This document shows positions 48,659-58,742 of a stretch of 64,000 bases of DNA, in pieces. Location: contig NZ_BCYR01000007.1 of the NCBI RefSeq assembly GCF_001598295.1, positions 186,001 to 250,000 of the forward strand. The letters are read 5' to 3'. Both the position numbers and the translations under genes were made by a program. Within the stretch, counting starts at the first letter, position 1. Each line of letters opens with the position of its first letter. The notes below the pieces were generated by a model that saw only the letters and a list, made by a program, of their open reading frames with translations, was not told where the DNA came from and did not search any database. The stretch is from Klebsiella ornithinolytica NBRC 105727 = ATCC 31898. GTDB taxonomy: Bacteria; Pseudomonadota; Gammaproteobacteria; Enterobacterales; Enterobacteriaceae.

Positions 48659-51600
48659 ATGCTGACGTTTTTTATTCGTCGCCCGCGTTTTGCGATGGTG
48701 ATTGCGCTGCTGCTGACCTTTATCGGCGCGGTAGCACTGAAGCTGATTCCGGTGGAACAATATCCGCAGATTACGCCACCGGTGGTCAACGTCAGCGCCA
48801 GCTGGCCGGGCGCCAGCGCGGCGGACGTCGCCGAGGCAATCGCCGCGCCGCTGGAGACCCAGCTCAACGGCGTTGACCATATGTTGTATATGGAGTCCAC
48901 CAGTTCCGATGACGGCACCTACAGCCTGAGCCTGACCTTTGCGGCCGGAACCGATGCCGATCTGGCGGCGATTGACGTGCAAAACCGGGTGTCGCAGGCG
49001 GTGGCGCAACTCCCTGTCGATGCGCAGCAGAACGGCGTGCAGGTGCGCAAGCGGGCGAGCAACCTGCTGATGGGCGTCAGCCTGTACTCGCCGCTGGAGA
49101 CGCTCTCTCCGCTGTTCGTCAGCAACTACGCCAGCACCCAGGTGCGTGAGGCGCTGGCCCGTCTACCGGGCGTCGGCGAAGTACAGATGTTCGGCGCCCG
49201 TGATTACAGCATGCGCGTCTGGCTGCGCCCCGATCGCATGAACGCGCTGAATGTGACGACCGACGATATTGCCCAGGCGCTGCGGGAGCAGAATGTGCAG
49301 GGGGCGGCGGGGCAGGTAGGCACGCCGCCGGTGTTCAACGGTCAGCAGCAGACGCTGACCATCAACGGCATCGGCCGCCTGAGCGATGCGGAAAGCTTCA
49401 GCCAGATAGCGATCCGCAGCGGGGAACACGGTCAGCTGGTTCGCCTCGCCGAAGTGGCCACCATTGAACTGGGGGCGCGCAGCTACAGTTCCGGCGCGCA
49501 GCTGAACGGCAAAGACTCCGCCTATCTCGGTATCTATCCGACGCCAACCGCCAACGCCCTGCAGGTCGCCGACGCGGTGCGCGCCGAACTGACCCGCCTG
49601 CACAGCCGCTTTCCGGCGGATCTGACCTGGGAGGTGAAGTTCGATACGACGCGCTTTGTCGCGGCGACGATTAAAGAGATTGGCGTCTCGCTGGTGCTGA
49701 CCCTGTTGGCGGTGGTGCTGGTGGTATCGCTGTTTCTGCAAAGCTGGCGGGCCACGCTGATTGTCACCCTGGCGATCCCGGTGTCGCTGATCGGCAGCTT
49801 TGCCGTGCTTTATCTGCTGGGCTATAGCGCCAATACGCTGAGCCTATTCGCCATTATTCTCGCCCTGACCATGGTGGTCGATGATGCCATCGTGGTGGTG
49901 GAGAGCGTAGAAACCCATCTCGCCGAAGGCGTGGGGCGTGCGGAGGCGACCGCGCTGGCGCTACGGCAAATCGCCGGGCCGGTGATCGCCACAACGCTGG
50001 TACTGCTGGCGGTGTTTGTTCCGGTGGCGCTCCTGCCGGGGATTGTCGGTGAGCTGTATCGCCAGTTTGCCGTCACTCTGTCGACGGCGGTGACGGTGTC
50101 GAGCATCGTCGCGCTCACCCTGACGCCGGCGCTGTGCGCGCTGTTGCTGCGTCCGCGTCCCGCGCAGCCTGCTGCCATCTGGCGGGCTTTTAACCGCGCT
50201 CTGGCGACGGTGCGTGACGGCTACGGGGCGCTGGTCGGGTGGATGAACCGTCGTCTGTGGCTGGCGCTGGTGGCAACGATCGCCGCCGCCGCTCTGGTGG
50301 CCTTCAGCTTTAGCCAGATGCCGAAAGGTTTTCTGCCGCAGGAGGATCAGGGCTATTTCTTCGCCAGCGTACAGCTGCCGGAAGCCGCGTCGCTGGAGCG
50401 TACCGAAGCGGTGATGGCCCAGGCGCGCGAGCTGCTGCTGGCCAATCCGGCGGTTGAGGATGTGATTCAGGTGTCCGGGTTTAATATTCTCAACGGAACC
50501 AGCGCCTCCAACGGCGGCTTTATCTCGGTGATGCTGAAGGAGTGGCATCAGCGGCCGCCGCTGAATGAGGTGATGGGCAAATTGCAGGGACAGCTGATGG
50601 GCCTGCCGGAGGCGACCATTATGGCCTTTGCGCCGCCCACGTTGCCGGGCCTGGGCAATGCGTCCGGGTTCAATTTACGCATTCTGGCACAGGCCGGGCA
50701 ATCGACGGCAGAGCTGGAGCAGGTAACGCAGCAGGTGCTAAGGATGGCGAACCAGCATCCGCAGCTGAGCCAGGTGTTTACCACCTGGAGTAGCAACGTG
50801 CCGCAGCTGACGCTCAACGTCGACCGCGACCAGGCGGCGCGGCTGGATGTGCCGGTATCGCGAATCTTCAATAGTCTGCAAACGGCGTTTGGCGGGACGC
50901 GCGCCGGGGATTTCAGCATCAACAATCGTGTCTATCCGGTGGTGGTGCAAAACGAGATGCAGTGGCGCGAGCGGGCGGAGCAAATCGGCGAGCTGTACGT
51001 ACGAAATCATCACGGCGAGCGGATTCGGCTGAGCAATCTGGTGACCGTCACCCCCACCGTCGGCGCGCCGTTCATTCAGCAGTACAACCAGTTCCCGTCG
51101 GTGTCGGTGAGCGGCTCTGCGGCACAGGGCGTCAGCAGCCGCACGGCGATGGCGGTGATGGAGCAAATTCTGCTATCGAATTTGCCGCAGGGGTATGATT
51201 ACGCGTGGAGCGGCATCTCCTGGCAGGAGCAGCAGACCGGCAACCAGGCCATCTGGATCGTCCTGGCGGCGGTGGCGATGGCGTGGTTGTTCCTCGTCGC
51301 CCAGTATGAAAGCTGGACGCTGCCGGCCAGCGTGATGCTGTCGGTGCTGTTTGCCCTCGGCGGAGCGCTGCTGTGGCTGTGGATAGCCGGCTATGCCAAC
51401 GATGTGTATGTGCAGATAGGGCTGGTGTTGTTAATCGCGCTGGCGGCGAAAAACGCGATATTAATCGTCGAGTTTGCCCGGGCCAGACGGGAAGAGGGGA
51501 TGTCGGTGGTGGATGCTGCCCGCGAGGGAGCCACCCGGCGTTTTCGGGCGGTGCTGATGACCGCCGTCTCCTTTATCATCGGTATTATGCCGATGATGCT

Positions 51601-51751
51601 CGCCACCGGCGCCGGGGCGCAGAGTCGGCGGATTATCGGCACTACGGTGTTCAGCGGCATGCTGGTGGCGACGGCGATCGGGATTGTGTTTATTCCCTCG
51701 CTGTTCGTGCTGTTCCAGCGCCTGCGCGAATGGGGGCATCGGCGGATGTAA
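48659..51751 (+). CDS. RND-family multidrug efflux pump (AcrB-like)
   Basis: 1030-residue inner-membrane proton antiporter of the HAE1 type. It starts [20 protein letters not shown] and has 12 TM segments with two large periplasmic loops. The proton-relay Asp pair is in [20 protein letters not shown]. Conserved elements are [20 protein letters not shown] and the late [40 protein letters not shown]. Substrates are unknown. The pump differs from AcrB itself, and I do not assign a symbol. It may be under RamA control by location, but no marbox was identified. Confidence 0.9.
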   Translation: MLTFFIRRPRFAMVIALLLTFIGAVALKLIPVEQYPQITPPVVNVSASWPGASAADVAEAIAAPLETQLNGVDHMLYMESTSSDDGTYSLSLTFAAGTDADLAAIDVQNRVSQAVAQLPVDAQQNGVQVRKRASNLLMGVSLYSPLETLSPLFVSNYASTQVREALARLPGVGEVQMFGARDYSMRVWLRPDRMNALNVTTDDIAQALREQNVQGAAGQVGTPPVFNGQQQTLTINGIGRLSDAESFSQIAIRSGEHGQLVRLAEVATIELGARSYSSGAQLNGKDSAYLGIYPTPTANALQVADAVRAELTRLHSRFPADLTWEVKFDTTRFVAATIKEIGVSLVLTLLAVVLVVSLFLQSWRATLIVTLAIPVSLIGSFAVLYLLGYSANTLSLFAIILALTMVVDDAIVVVESVETHLAEGVGRAEATALALRQIAGPVIATTLVLLAVFVPVALLPGIVGELYRQFAVTLSTAVTVSSIVALTLTPALCALLLRPRPAQPAAIWRAFNRALATVRDGYGALVGWMNRRLWLALVATIAAAALVAFSFSQMPKGFLPQEDQGYFFASVQLPEAASLERTEAVMAQARELLLANPAVEDVIQVSGFNILNGTSASNGGFISVMLKEWHQRPPLNEVMGKLQGQLMGLPEATIMAFAPPTLPGLGNASGFNLRILAQAGQSTAELEQVTQQVLRMANQHPQLSQVFTTWSSNVPQLTLNVDRDQAARLDVPVSRIFNSLQTAFGGTRAGDFSINNRVYPVVVQNEMQWRERAEQIGELYVRNHHGERIRLSNLVTVTPTVGAPFIQQYNQFPSVSVSGSAAQGVSSRTAMAVMEQILLSNLPQGYDYAWSGISWQEQQTGNQAIWIVLAAVAMAWLFLVAQYESWTLPASVMLSVLFALGGALLWLWIAGYANDVYVQIGLVLLIALAAKNAILIVEFARARREEGMSVVDAAREGATRRFRAVLMTAVSFIIGIMPMMLATGAGAQSRRIIGTTVFSGMLVATAIGIVFIPSLFVLFQRLREWGHRRM

Positions 51752-51903
51752 GCGCGCTTCTGTCGGCCAGCCTTGTCCTCCGGCCTCCGGTTCGCCGATT
51801 TCAGCGGACAGCTGGGCATCGCCGCATGTTTTGTGGTTTCTGAATGAGATGAGCTGCTGTTGCCGCCGCCACGGCTGGCGTGGTGCTACGGACAGCCAAT
51901 CGG
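51752..51903. other. Convergent spacer after the RND pump gene
   Basis: 152 bases between convergent genes. A GC-rich interrupted repeat (CCGGCCTCCGG-like) is present, but there is no clear hairpin with T-run. Nothing else was seen. Confidence 0.4.
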
Positions 51904-52638
51904 CTACGGGGACGGCTTGCTCTCCACCGTAATCAGGGTGACGAACGGGTGATACTGCCACGGTACGCTGCCGCCTTTCCGGTACATCTTTGAAATGGTG
52001 CCGTCGAGATAGAGCATCTGCCGCACGTTGAGCGTTGACTGCGCGTAGCAGGCAAAATCGTAGAAGTTGGTTTCGCGATCGCTGAGCATAAAAATCACCT
52101 GGCCCTGCCGGGTGATACCGACGCCATTGCGCAGCTTGCGTGAGCCGGCAGACGGCTTCAGACGCCAGTTTATTGTGCCGTTTTCAATCAGCATCGGGCC
52201 GGACTGCACGGCATAATCGATGCCCGGCGTCGGCTTAAATTTGTCGATACTGACGATTTTCGCCCGTTCGCCTTGCAGATAAAACACGCCGCCGGGGCGG
52301 ATAAAAAAGTTGCCGCCGCCGGAAGCGCGATTCAGCGGAACTTTCTGCACGCCCTTTTCGATATACAGCCCCAGCGGCGCGTAGCTTTTCGCGTAGATAC
52401 CGCCGTTCATCGCCATCTGCACGCGTCCGCTCTGATTGATATCCGCCAGCAGCGCACGCAGCGATCCGAAGGCCTCGCCATCCGCTTTTTTCCAGTACAT
52501 CGCGATGCGCTCACGCTGCGGATTGACGGTATAGCTTTGTAGCGTCAGCGACGGGTCGGTGAGGGTGCATTTCCCGCTGGCCAGCGCGGAGAGGGGAAGC
52601 AACAGCGCTGGCAGCAGCGGCAGAAGGCGCAAAGTCAT
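51904..52638 (-). CDS. Secreted phosphodiester-glycosidase-like (NAGPA/DUF2233) protein
   Basis: 244-residue protein with a signal peptide (MTLRLLPLLPALLLPLSALA). The NAGPA-domain motifs are present: VQMAMNGGIYAKSYAPLGLY (substrate Asn-Gly-Gly), GGGNFFIRPGGVFYL, DYAVQSGPMLIENGTINWRL, RNGVGITRQGQVIFMLSDRE, and MLYLDGTISKMYRKGG with the conserved Asp-Gly. Family members remove sugars linked through phosphodiesters; E. coli YigE is a relative. The target is probably an envelope glycan or phosphodiester. The start at 52638 gives a clean signal peptide; a frame extending to 52686 does not. Confidence 0.8.
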   Translation of the reverse strand: MTLRLLPLLPALLLPLSALASGKCTLTDPSLTLQSYTVNPQRERIAMYWKKADGEAFGSLRALLADINQSGRVQMAMNGGIYAKSYAPLGLYIEKGVQKVPLNRASGGGNFFIRPGGVFYLQGERAKIVSIDKFKPTPGIDYAVQSGPMLIENGTINWRLKPSAGSRKLRNGVGITRQGQVIFMLSDRETNFYDFACYAQSTLNVRQMLYLDGTISKMYRKGGSVPWQYHPFVTLITVESKPSP

Positions 52639-52715
52639 GAGAACGTTCCAGGTATGCCGCAGGAAGATGCGGGGCGGCGAAAGCAATATTGGCCGCAGTA
52701 TACCTTTTTGCCGGA

Positions 52716-53831
52716 CTATGCCGCCCAGATTTCGCAGTGCTTTTGCACCAGACCGATCAGCGAGCCGCCGGCGGCGACAAACTCGCGCATCTGCCGGGCT
52801 TCGCTCGTCTCCTGCTGCAGCTGGCGCCCGATCGCTGCAAGAGCGCTGGCGGCATTGAGGCGCTCGGCGTAGGGCATGAGACGAGGGATCAGCTGTAAAA
52901 TCTCCTCGCGAAGCTGGCGCTGTTCGCCGCTGTGAACATCGGTAGTGATGCCCTCCAGACCGTAGCGACAGGCCTGGTAGCGGTTAAACGGATACAGCAG
53001 GTAGTCATCGGGATGATGTTTAAACGGCCTCTCCGTCAGCAGCCAACAGGCGAGGGTCTGGATGAATCCGGCGACATTGATCGCCTGCGCGAGAGTGAGC
53101 GGGGTATCCATCACCCGTACTTCGACGGTGCCAAAACGGGGGCTGGGGCGAATATCCCAGTGCAGATCCTTCATACTGTCGATCATGCTGGTATAGCTGA
53201 GGCGCCGGAATAAGCGGGTAAACTCCTGCCAGCTGTTGACCCACGGCATCGGCCCGTTGTCAGGATAGGCGGCGAACAGATTCAGACGCGAACAGGCAAA
53301 ACCGCTGTCGGCGCCGTCGAGCCACGGCGAGGCCGCATTCAGCGCAATACAATGCGGAACGAAGCGCGACAGGCCATGTAAAAGATAAAGCGCATCATCG
53401 CCGTTCTGGCAGCCAACATGGACGTGCTGGCCGAATATCGTGGCCTGCTGCGCCAGATAGCCGAAGTGCTCCACGGTTTTCAGATAGCGCGGATTATCGC
53501 TGATTTGCTGGCGCTGCCAGGTCTGGAAAGGGTGGGTGCCGCCGCCGCAGATTTGCAGATGGTGGCGGGCGGCAGCGCGTAAAACCGCCTGCTGGATGGT
53601 GCCCAGCTGCGTCGCGGCCTGGTGGATATCGCGACAAATCCCGGTGGCGATTTCCAGCATGCTTTCGGTGATGTCATGTTTAGCCTCCCCGACGCTCAGG
53701 CCGCTTTTCACGTCGTCGATGAGCCGCGAGGAGTCCTGGCTCAGGTCGTATCCTGGCGGATTGACCACCTGAAGCTCCAGTTCAATCCCGAGGGTGAAGG
53801 GGGCGGAGCGGTGAAAGTCGGGTAGCGGCAT
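52716..53831 (-). CDS. ybdK: Carboxylate-amine ligase YbdK (GCS2 family)
   Basis: 371-residue ATP-dependent glutamate-cysteine-ligase-type-2 fold enzyme. E. coli YbdK has weak gamma-glutamate-cysteine ligase activity; its true role is unknown. Conserved stretches: [16 protein letters not shown] (metal-binding Glu pair), [49 protein letters not shown], and [20 protein letters not shown]. It forms the right end of the E. coli-like backbone. It is probably transcribed with or before the NAGPA-like gene (77-base gap on the same strand). Confidence 0.94.
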   Translation of the reverse strand: MPLPDFHRSAPFTLGIELELQVVNPPGYDLSQDSSRLIDDVKSGLSVGEAKHDITESMLEIATGICRDIHQAATQLGTIQQAVLRAAARHHLQICGGGTHPFQTWQRQQISDNPRYLKTVEHFGYLAQQATIFGQHVHVGCQNGDDALYLLHGLSRFVPHCIALNAASPWLDGADSGFACSRLNLFAAYPDNGPMPWVNSWQEFTRLFRRLSYTSMIDSMKDLHWDIRPSPRFGTVEVRVMDTPLTLAQAINVAGFIQTLACWLLTERPFKHHPDDYLLYPFNRYQACRYGLEGITTDVHSGEQRQLREEILQLIPRLMPYAERLNAASALAAIGRQLQQETSEARQMREFVAAGGSLIGLVQKHCEIWAA

Positions 53832-54164
53832 GGTGACTCCCTGATTAGCGCGATAAACGAAGTATAGATGGGTTCGCCGCGGGCAGATCGCTGCGCGGAA
53901 ATGATGAATTTATTTTATAAAAGTGATGTTAAGTGATTATTCCGGCTTTGCCCGTGCGGCAATAAACGGGCTGGTGCAATTGTGCAACTTATTTCACTCA
54001 GATGGTGCGTAAAGATAAGGGTTGTTTATTTTTTCAATTAAAATCATTCGGATATAATAGGTTGCTCTTATTTTATAAGCGCTTTCACACTTATTTTTCG
54101 CCCTGATAAACTGGTATGCATCTTGCCTGTTAAATAACGACTTTTATTTAACAGGGACAATGTG
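53832..54164. promoter_or_regulatory. Promoter/leader region of the peptide-type ABC operon
   Basis: 333 bases without a gene, AT-rich from about 53900. A plausible sigma-70 pair is TTTTCA (54031-54036) and TATAAT (54053-54058) with a 16-base spacer. The mRNA leader then carries the palindrome at 54126-54155 directly before the start codon. Confidence 0.45.
54126..54155. promoter_or_regulatory. Perfect inverted repeat covering the ribosome site of the ABC binding-protein gene
   Basis: CCTGTTAAAT (54126-54135) and ATTTAACAGG (54146-54155) are perfect 10-base arms with a 10-base spacer. The right arm includes the AGG of the ribosome site, and the ATG follows at 54165. It may be a protein operator (for example for the MocR-type regulator) or a translation-limiting mRNA hairpin. 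Confidence 0.6.
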
Positions 54165-55829
54165 ATGCTAAATAACACCGTACTTTTGCGCAAACGTCAT
54201 CTCGCCGTTGCTGTGAGCGGCGCGCTGGCGCTCTTTGCCTCCCTGCCGTCCAGTGCCTCCACGCTGCGGATCGCCATGACCGCCGCCGATATCCCCCTGA
54301 CGCTTGGGCAGCCCGATCAAGGATATGAAGGCAACCGCTTCACCGGTATCCCGCTATACGATGCGCTGGTCGAGTGGGATCTTTCACAGGGCGAAAAGCC
54401 CAGCGGCCTGGTTCCGGGCCTGGCGACGGAGTGGCACGTTGACCCGCAGAATCAACGTCGCTGGATTTTTACCCTGCGTCCCGGGGTGAAGTTTCATGAT
54501 GGCAGCGAGGTGAACGCCGACGCCATCGTCTGGAACGTCGATAAGGTGTTGAACAAAACCGCGCCGCAATATGCGCCGGGGCAGATTGGCAATACGCTGT
54601 CCCGTATGCCGACGCTCAGCGGGGCGGAAAAAATCGATCGATATACGGTTGCGCTGACCACCTCCGAGCCAGATGCGCTGCTGCCGTACAACATCACCAA
54701 CCTGTTTATTGTCTCGCCGACGGCCTGGCAGAAGCAGTATGACGCGGTAGCGGCCAGCATCGGCGATGCGGCGGCCCGCAGCAAGCAGGCGTGGACGGCG
54801 TTTGCCGCTCAGGCGGTGGGCAGCGGTCCCTTTAAAATGGAAAAACTGGTTCCGCGCCAGCAGCTGATTCTCGATAAAAACCCGGATTACTGGAATAAAG
54901 AGCGTATTCCACGGGTCGATAAAGTGGTGCTGATCCCGCTGCCGGAGGCCAATGCCCGTACCGCCGCGCTGCTGTCAAAACAGGTGGACTGGATTGAAGC
55001 CCCGGCGCCGGATTCGGTCGATCAGATTAAAGCTCAGGGTTTTAAAATCTACGCCAACACTCAGCCGCACCTGTGGCCGTGGCAGTTCTCCTTTGCAGAA
55101 GGCTCGCCGTGGAAAGATATTCGCGTGCGCAAAGCCGCCAACCTGTGCCTTAACCGCGCCGAACTCAAAAGCTATCTCGGCGGCTACATGACCGAAGCGA
55201 CCGGCGTCTATGAAGCCGACAGTCCGTGGCACGGCCAACCCACTTTCCAGATCAAATACGACCCGGACGGCGCCCGCAAGTTGATGACCGAGGCCGGATT
55301 TAGCGCCGCGAAACCGCTGCACGTCACGGTGGCGACTTCCGCTTCCGGCTCCGGGCAGATGCAGCCGCTGCCGATGAATGAATACATCCAGCAGAGCCTG
55401 AAAAGCTGCTTCTTCAATGTCGATATCAAAGTGACGGAATGGAACACCCTGTTTACCAACTGGCGGCTGGGGGCGAAAGATCCGTCGGCGAAGGGGATCG
55501 ATGCGATCAATGTCAGCGCGGCGGTGAACGATCCCTACTTCGGCCTGATCCGTTTCTCGACCGCCAAAGCCTTCCCACCGGTCGCCACCAACTGGGGCTA
55601 TTTCGCAACGCCGGAGACGGAAAGACTGGCGACGGCGGTAAAACACGCCTTTACCCCGGCGGAGATGGACAAAGCGGCCGGTGAACTGCATGCGGCGCTG
55701 GTCGACCAGGTGCCGTTCCTGTTTGTCGCCCATGACGTTGGGCCGCGCGCGATTTCACCTGCGGTGACCGGGGTGGTCCAGCCACAAAGCTGGTTTATCG
55801 ATCTCAGCCTGGTGAGTAAGAAAGAGTAA
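54165..55829 (+). CDS. Dipeptide/oligopeptide-type ABC substrate-binding protein
   Basis: 554-residue family-5 solute-binding protein (DppA/OppA/NikA group). It has a twin-basic signal peptide (LLRKRHLAVAVSGALALFAS). Family features: STLRIAMTAADIPLTLGQPD, FTGIPLYDALVEWDLSQGEK, WIFTLRPGVKFHDGSEVNAD, SGPFKMEKLVPRQQLILDKN, and PWKDIRVRKAANLCLNRAEL. It is the first gene of a seven-gene operon with two permeases, two ATPases, an amidase and an M20 hydrolase, so the ligand is probably an amide- or carbamoyl-bearing compound rather than an ordinary peptide. ATG 54165 is preferred over GTG 54162. Confidence 0.87.
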   Translation: MLNNTVLLRKRHLAVAVSGALALFASLPSSASTLRIAMTAADIPLTLGQPDQGYEGNRFTGIPLYDALVEWDLSQGEKPSGLVPGLATEWHVDPQNQRRWIFTLRPGVKFHDGSEVNADAIVWNVDKVLNKTAPQYAPGQIGNTLSRMPTLSGAEKIDRYTVALTTSEPDALLPYNITNLFIVSPTAWQKQYDAVAASIGDAAARSKQAWTAFAAQAVGSGPFKMEKLVPRQQLILDKNPDYWNKERIPRVDKVVLIPLPEANARTAALLSKQVDWIEAPAPDSVDQIKAQGFKIYANTQPHLWPWQFSFAEGSPWKDIRVRKAANLCLNRAELKSYLGGYMTEATGVYEADSPWHGQPTFQIKYDPDGARKLMTEAGFSAAKPLHVTVATSASGSGQMQPLPMNEYIQQSLKSCFFNVDIKVTEWNTLFTNWRLGAKDPSAKGIDAINVSAAVNDPYFGLIRFSTAKAFPPVATNWGYFATPETERLATAVKHAFTPAEMDKAAGELHAALVDQVPFLFVAHDVGPRAISPAVTGVVQPQSWFIDLSLVSKKE

Positions 55830-55846
55830 CCGCACAGGGGGAACAG

Positions 55847-56800
55847 ATGATCAATACGCTGCTATACCGCATTCTGCTGGCCATTCCGACGATGCTCGGC
55901 GTGGCGCTGATCTGTTTTATGCTGGTGCAGATTGCCCCGGGTGACCCGCTGGTTTCGGTGATGCCGCCGGATGCCTCCGAGGCGCTGCGCCAGACATTAA
56001 TGCAGGCCTATGGCTTTGATAAACCGCTGCCGCTGCAGTTCGTGCACTGGCTATGGCGGGCGCTGCATGGCGACTTAGGCATGTCGGTGGCGACGGGCCG
56101 ACCGGTACTTGGCGAAGTGCTGACGGCGGTCAGCTATTCGCTGCGTCTGGCGCTGCTGGCAACCATTATCGGCTTTGTGCTGGGTAGTCTGTTTGGTTTT
56201 GTCGCCGGCTACTTTCGTAACAGCATCGTTGACCGCCTGGCGTCACTGCTGTCGGTTTTCGGCGTCAGCGTGCCGCATTACTGGCTGGGAATGCTGCTGG
56301 TCATCGTCTTTAGCGTCAAGTTTTCCCTGCTGCCGGCCACCGGCGGCGGACCGATTGGCGAGATTGGCTGGCAGTGGGACCGGGAGCATCTGCAGTTCAT
56401 GCTGCTGCCGGCGATTACGCTGTCGGTGATCCCGACCGGGATTATCGCCCGCACCGTGCGTTCGCAGGTGGCGGATATTCTTAGCCAGGAGTTTATCGTC
56501 GGCCTGCGCGCCCGCGGGCTGAACGAATCGCGCATCTTCCTCCACGTAGTGAAAAACGCCGCGCCGACCGCGCTGGCGGTGATGGGGCTGCAGGTGGGGT
56601 ATTTGATGGGCGGATCGATTCTCGTTGAAACGGTCTTCTCCTGGCCGGGGACCGGCCTGCTGCTGAATACGGCGATTTTCCAGCGCGACCTGCCGTTGCT
56701 GCAGGGAACTATCTGGGTGCTGGCGCTGTTCTTTGTGCTGCTCAATCTGCTGGTGGATATCCTGCAAACCACCCTCGATCCGCGAATTAAGAGGAGCTGA
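55847..56800 (+). CDS. ABC permease, DppB type
   Basis: 317-residue inner-membrane permease with six helices. It starts with the DppB hallmark INTLLYRILLAIPTMLGVAL, then LVQIAPGDPLVSVMPPDASE. The EAA loop that docks the ATPase is FIVGLRARGLNESRIFLHVV, then KNAAPTAL. The C-terminal part has LVETVFSWPGTGLLLNTAIF. Starts 17 bases after the binding-protein stop and ends 2 bases before the second permease gene. Confidence 0.92.
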   Translation: MINTLLYRILLAIPTMLGVALICFMLVQIAPGDPLVSVMPPDASEALRQTLMQAYGFDKPLPLQFVHWLWRALHGDLGMSVATGRPVLGEVLTAVSYSLRLALLATIIGFVLGSLFGFVAGYFRNSIVDRLASLLSVFGVSVPHYWLGMLLVIVFSVKFSLLPATGGGPIGEIGWQWDREHLQFMLLPAITLSVIPTGIIARTVRSQVADILSQEFIVGLRARGLNESRIFLHVVKNAAPTALAVMGLQVGYLMGGSILVETVFSWPGTGLLLNTAIFQRDLPLLQGTIWVLALFFVLLNLLVDILQTTLDPRIKRS

Positions 56801-56802
56801 CT

Positions 56803-57696
56803 ATGGTGGATACCGCGACGACAAAAATGGCGCCGGCTTCTCCGGTTGTGGCTGTCCGGCAGGGCTACTGGCGCGGCGTGTTTCGCCGCCTGCTGCGCGA
56901 TCCCGGCGGCCTGATCGTCGGCACCCTCATTTTGCTGCTGCTGGCGCTGGCGCTGTTTGGCCCGTGGCTGATAGTGAAAGACCCTTATCAGACTTCGATG
57001 TTTTTACGCCTTAAACCTATCGGCAGCGACGGTTTTGTTCTGGGTTCTGATGAACTGGGCCGCGATATGCTGTCGCGCCTGATTCTCGGCGCCCGGCTGT
57101 CGCTGTTTATGGGCATTGTTCCGGTGGTGTTCGCCTTTTTCATCGGCGGCGCCATCGGCATTATCGCCGGCTATGCGGGCGGTAAAACCAATACCCTGAT
57201 TATGCGTACCGTCGACGTGTTTTACGCTTTCCCTTCGGTGCTACTGGCGATTGCGCTCTCCGGCGCGCTGGGGGCGGGCATTGGCAATGCGCTGCTGTCG
57301 TTGACGCTGGTGTTCGTGCCGCAGGTGGCGCGGATTGCGGAAAGCGTTACCGCCCAGGTCCGCCATATGGACTATATCGAGGCCGCCCGCGCTACCGGGG
57401 CCAGCGCCTTTACCATTATTCGCGTCCAGGTCCTCGGCAACGTGCTGGGCCCGATTTTTGTCTTCTCCACCGGCCTGATTTCGGTATGCATGATCCTCGC
57501 CTCCGGCCTCTCTTTTCTTGGCCTGGGCGTGCGGCCGCCGGAGCCGGAATGGGGATTGATGCTCAATACCCTGCGCACGGCCATCTACACCCAGCCGTGG
57601 GTGGCGGCCCTGCCGGGACTGATGATTTTTATCACCTCCATTTCGTTCAACATCCTCGCCGACCGCCTGCGCACGGCGATGGCGATTAAGGAGTAA
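56803..57696 (+). CDS. ABC permease, DppC type
   Basis: 297-residue partner permease with the N-terminal OppC extension (RRLLRDPGGLIVGTLILLLL) and GSDELGRDMLSRLILGARLS, the family signature. The EAA loop is MDYIEAARATGASAFTIIRV, then QVLGNVLGPI. The C-terminal part is SFLGLGVRPPEPEWGLMLNT. Tightly packed in the operon; ribosome site GAGGAG lies before the ATG. Confidence 0.92.
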   Translation: MVDTATTKMAPASPVVAVRQGYWRGVFRRLLRDPGGLIVGTLILLLLALALFGPWLIVKDPYQTSMFLRLKPIGSDGFVLGSDELGRDMLSRLILGARLSLFMGIVPVVFAFFIGGAIGIIAGYAGGKTNTLIMRTVDVFYAFPSVLLAIALSGALGAGIGNALLSLTLVFVPQVARIAESVTAQVRHMDYIEAARATGASAFTIIRVQVLGNVLGPIFVFSTGLISVCMILASGLSFLGLGVRPPEPEWGLMLNTLRTAIYTQPWVAALPGLMIFITSISFNILADRLRTAMAIKE

Positions 57697-57698
57697 CG

Positions 57699-58742
57699 AT
57701 GCAACCTTTTATCAATATCGACCTTGGCGGCCCGGCTCAGCCGCTGCTGAAGGTCAATCAGCTGTTGAAGTATTTTCGTGCCGGTGGCGCAAAAAGCCGT
57801 GAAGTGGTGCAGGCGGTGGATAACGTCAGCTTTACGGTGATGAAAGGTGAAACGCTGGGCGTGGTAGGGGAGTCCGGCTGCGGCAAATCGACGACGGCAC
57901 GCCTGCTGATGCAGCTGCTTAATCAGGACAGCGGCGAGCTGATCTTTGATGGCCTGACGGTGGGGTCCTCGCGCCTGCCGATGAAAGAGTATCGTCGTCA
58001 GGTACAGATGGTGTTTCAGGATAGCTATGCTTCGCTCAATCCGCGTATGACGATGGAGGAGAGTATCGCCTTCGGCCAGCGCGTACACGGTGTGAGCGCC
58101 AAAGAAGCCAGCGAATATGCCCGCTATCTGCTGGCCCACGTAGGCCTCGAACCCGAACGTTTTGCCCACCGCTATCCGCATGCGCTCTCCGGCGGCCAGC
58201 GTCAGCGAGTCAACATCGCCCGCGCCCTGGCAATGAAGCCGCGGCTGGTTATCCTCGATGAGGCGGTGTCGGCGCTGGATAAATCGGTAGAGGCGCAGGT
58301 TCTGCAGCTGTTGCAGGAGCTAAAACGTACCCTTGAGCTGACCTATGTGTTTATCAGCCACGATCTGCACGTGGTGCGCTGGCTATCGGATCGCATTCTG
58401 GTGATGTATCTCGGCGAGGTAGTGGAAATTGGGCCGGCGGAACAGCTGTTTACCCGCTCCGCTCATCCTTATACCCGCGCATTGCTCAGCTCGATGCCGT
58501 CGATGGACCCGCAAAACCGCACCCTGACCTCGCCGCTGAACGGCGATCCGCCGAGCCCGATATCACCGCCTTCGGGCTGTCGGTTTCATACCCGCTGCCC
58601 GCACGCCAGAGCGGTGTGCGCCGAGGTGAAACCGAAGCTCGAAAGCGTCGGCGAGGGGCATCAAAGTGCCTGCCTGATGGCCCAGCCGTCGTCGCCCTGG
58701 CATCAGAACATCGCCATTCAGGAGGTGAGTCATGTCGCATGA
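57699..58742 (+). CDS. ABC transporter ATP-binding protein, DppF type
   Basis: 347-residue ATPase. Walker [12 protein letters not shown]-loop [16 protein letters not shown], signature [15 protein letters not shown], Walker [13 protein letters not shown] and switch His in FISHDLHVV are all intact. The C-terminal oligopeptide/dipeptide extension contains [15 protein letters not shown], a Cys-rich stretch that in relatives can bind an iron-sulfur cluster. Its end overlaps the second ATPase gene by 11 bases. Confidence 0.92.
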   Translation: MQPFINIDLGGPAQPLLKVNQLLKYFRAGGAKSREVVQAVDNVSFTVMKGETLGVVGESGCGKSTTARLLMQLLNQDSGELIFDGLTVGSSRLPMKEYRRQVQMVFQDSYASLNPRMTMEESIAFGQRVHGVSAKEASEYARYLLAHVGLEPERFAHRYPHALSGGQRQRVNIARALAMKPRLVILDEAVSALDKSVEAQVLQLLQELKRTLELTYVFISHDLHVVRWLSDRILVMYLGEVVEIGPAEQLFTRSAHPYTRALLSSMPSMDPQNRTLTSPLNGDPPSPISPPSGCRFHTRCPHARAVCAEVKPKLESVGEGHQSACLMAQPSSPWHQNIAIQEVSHVA

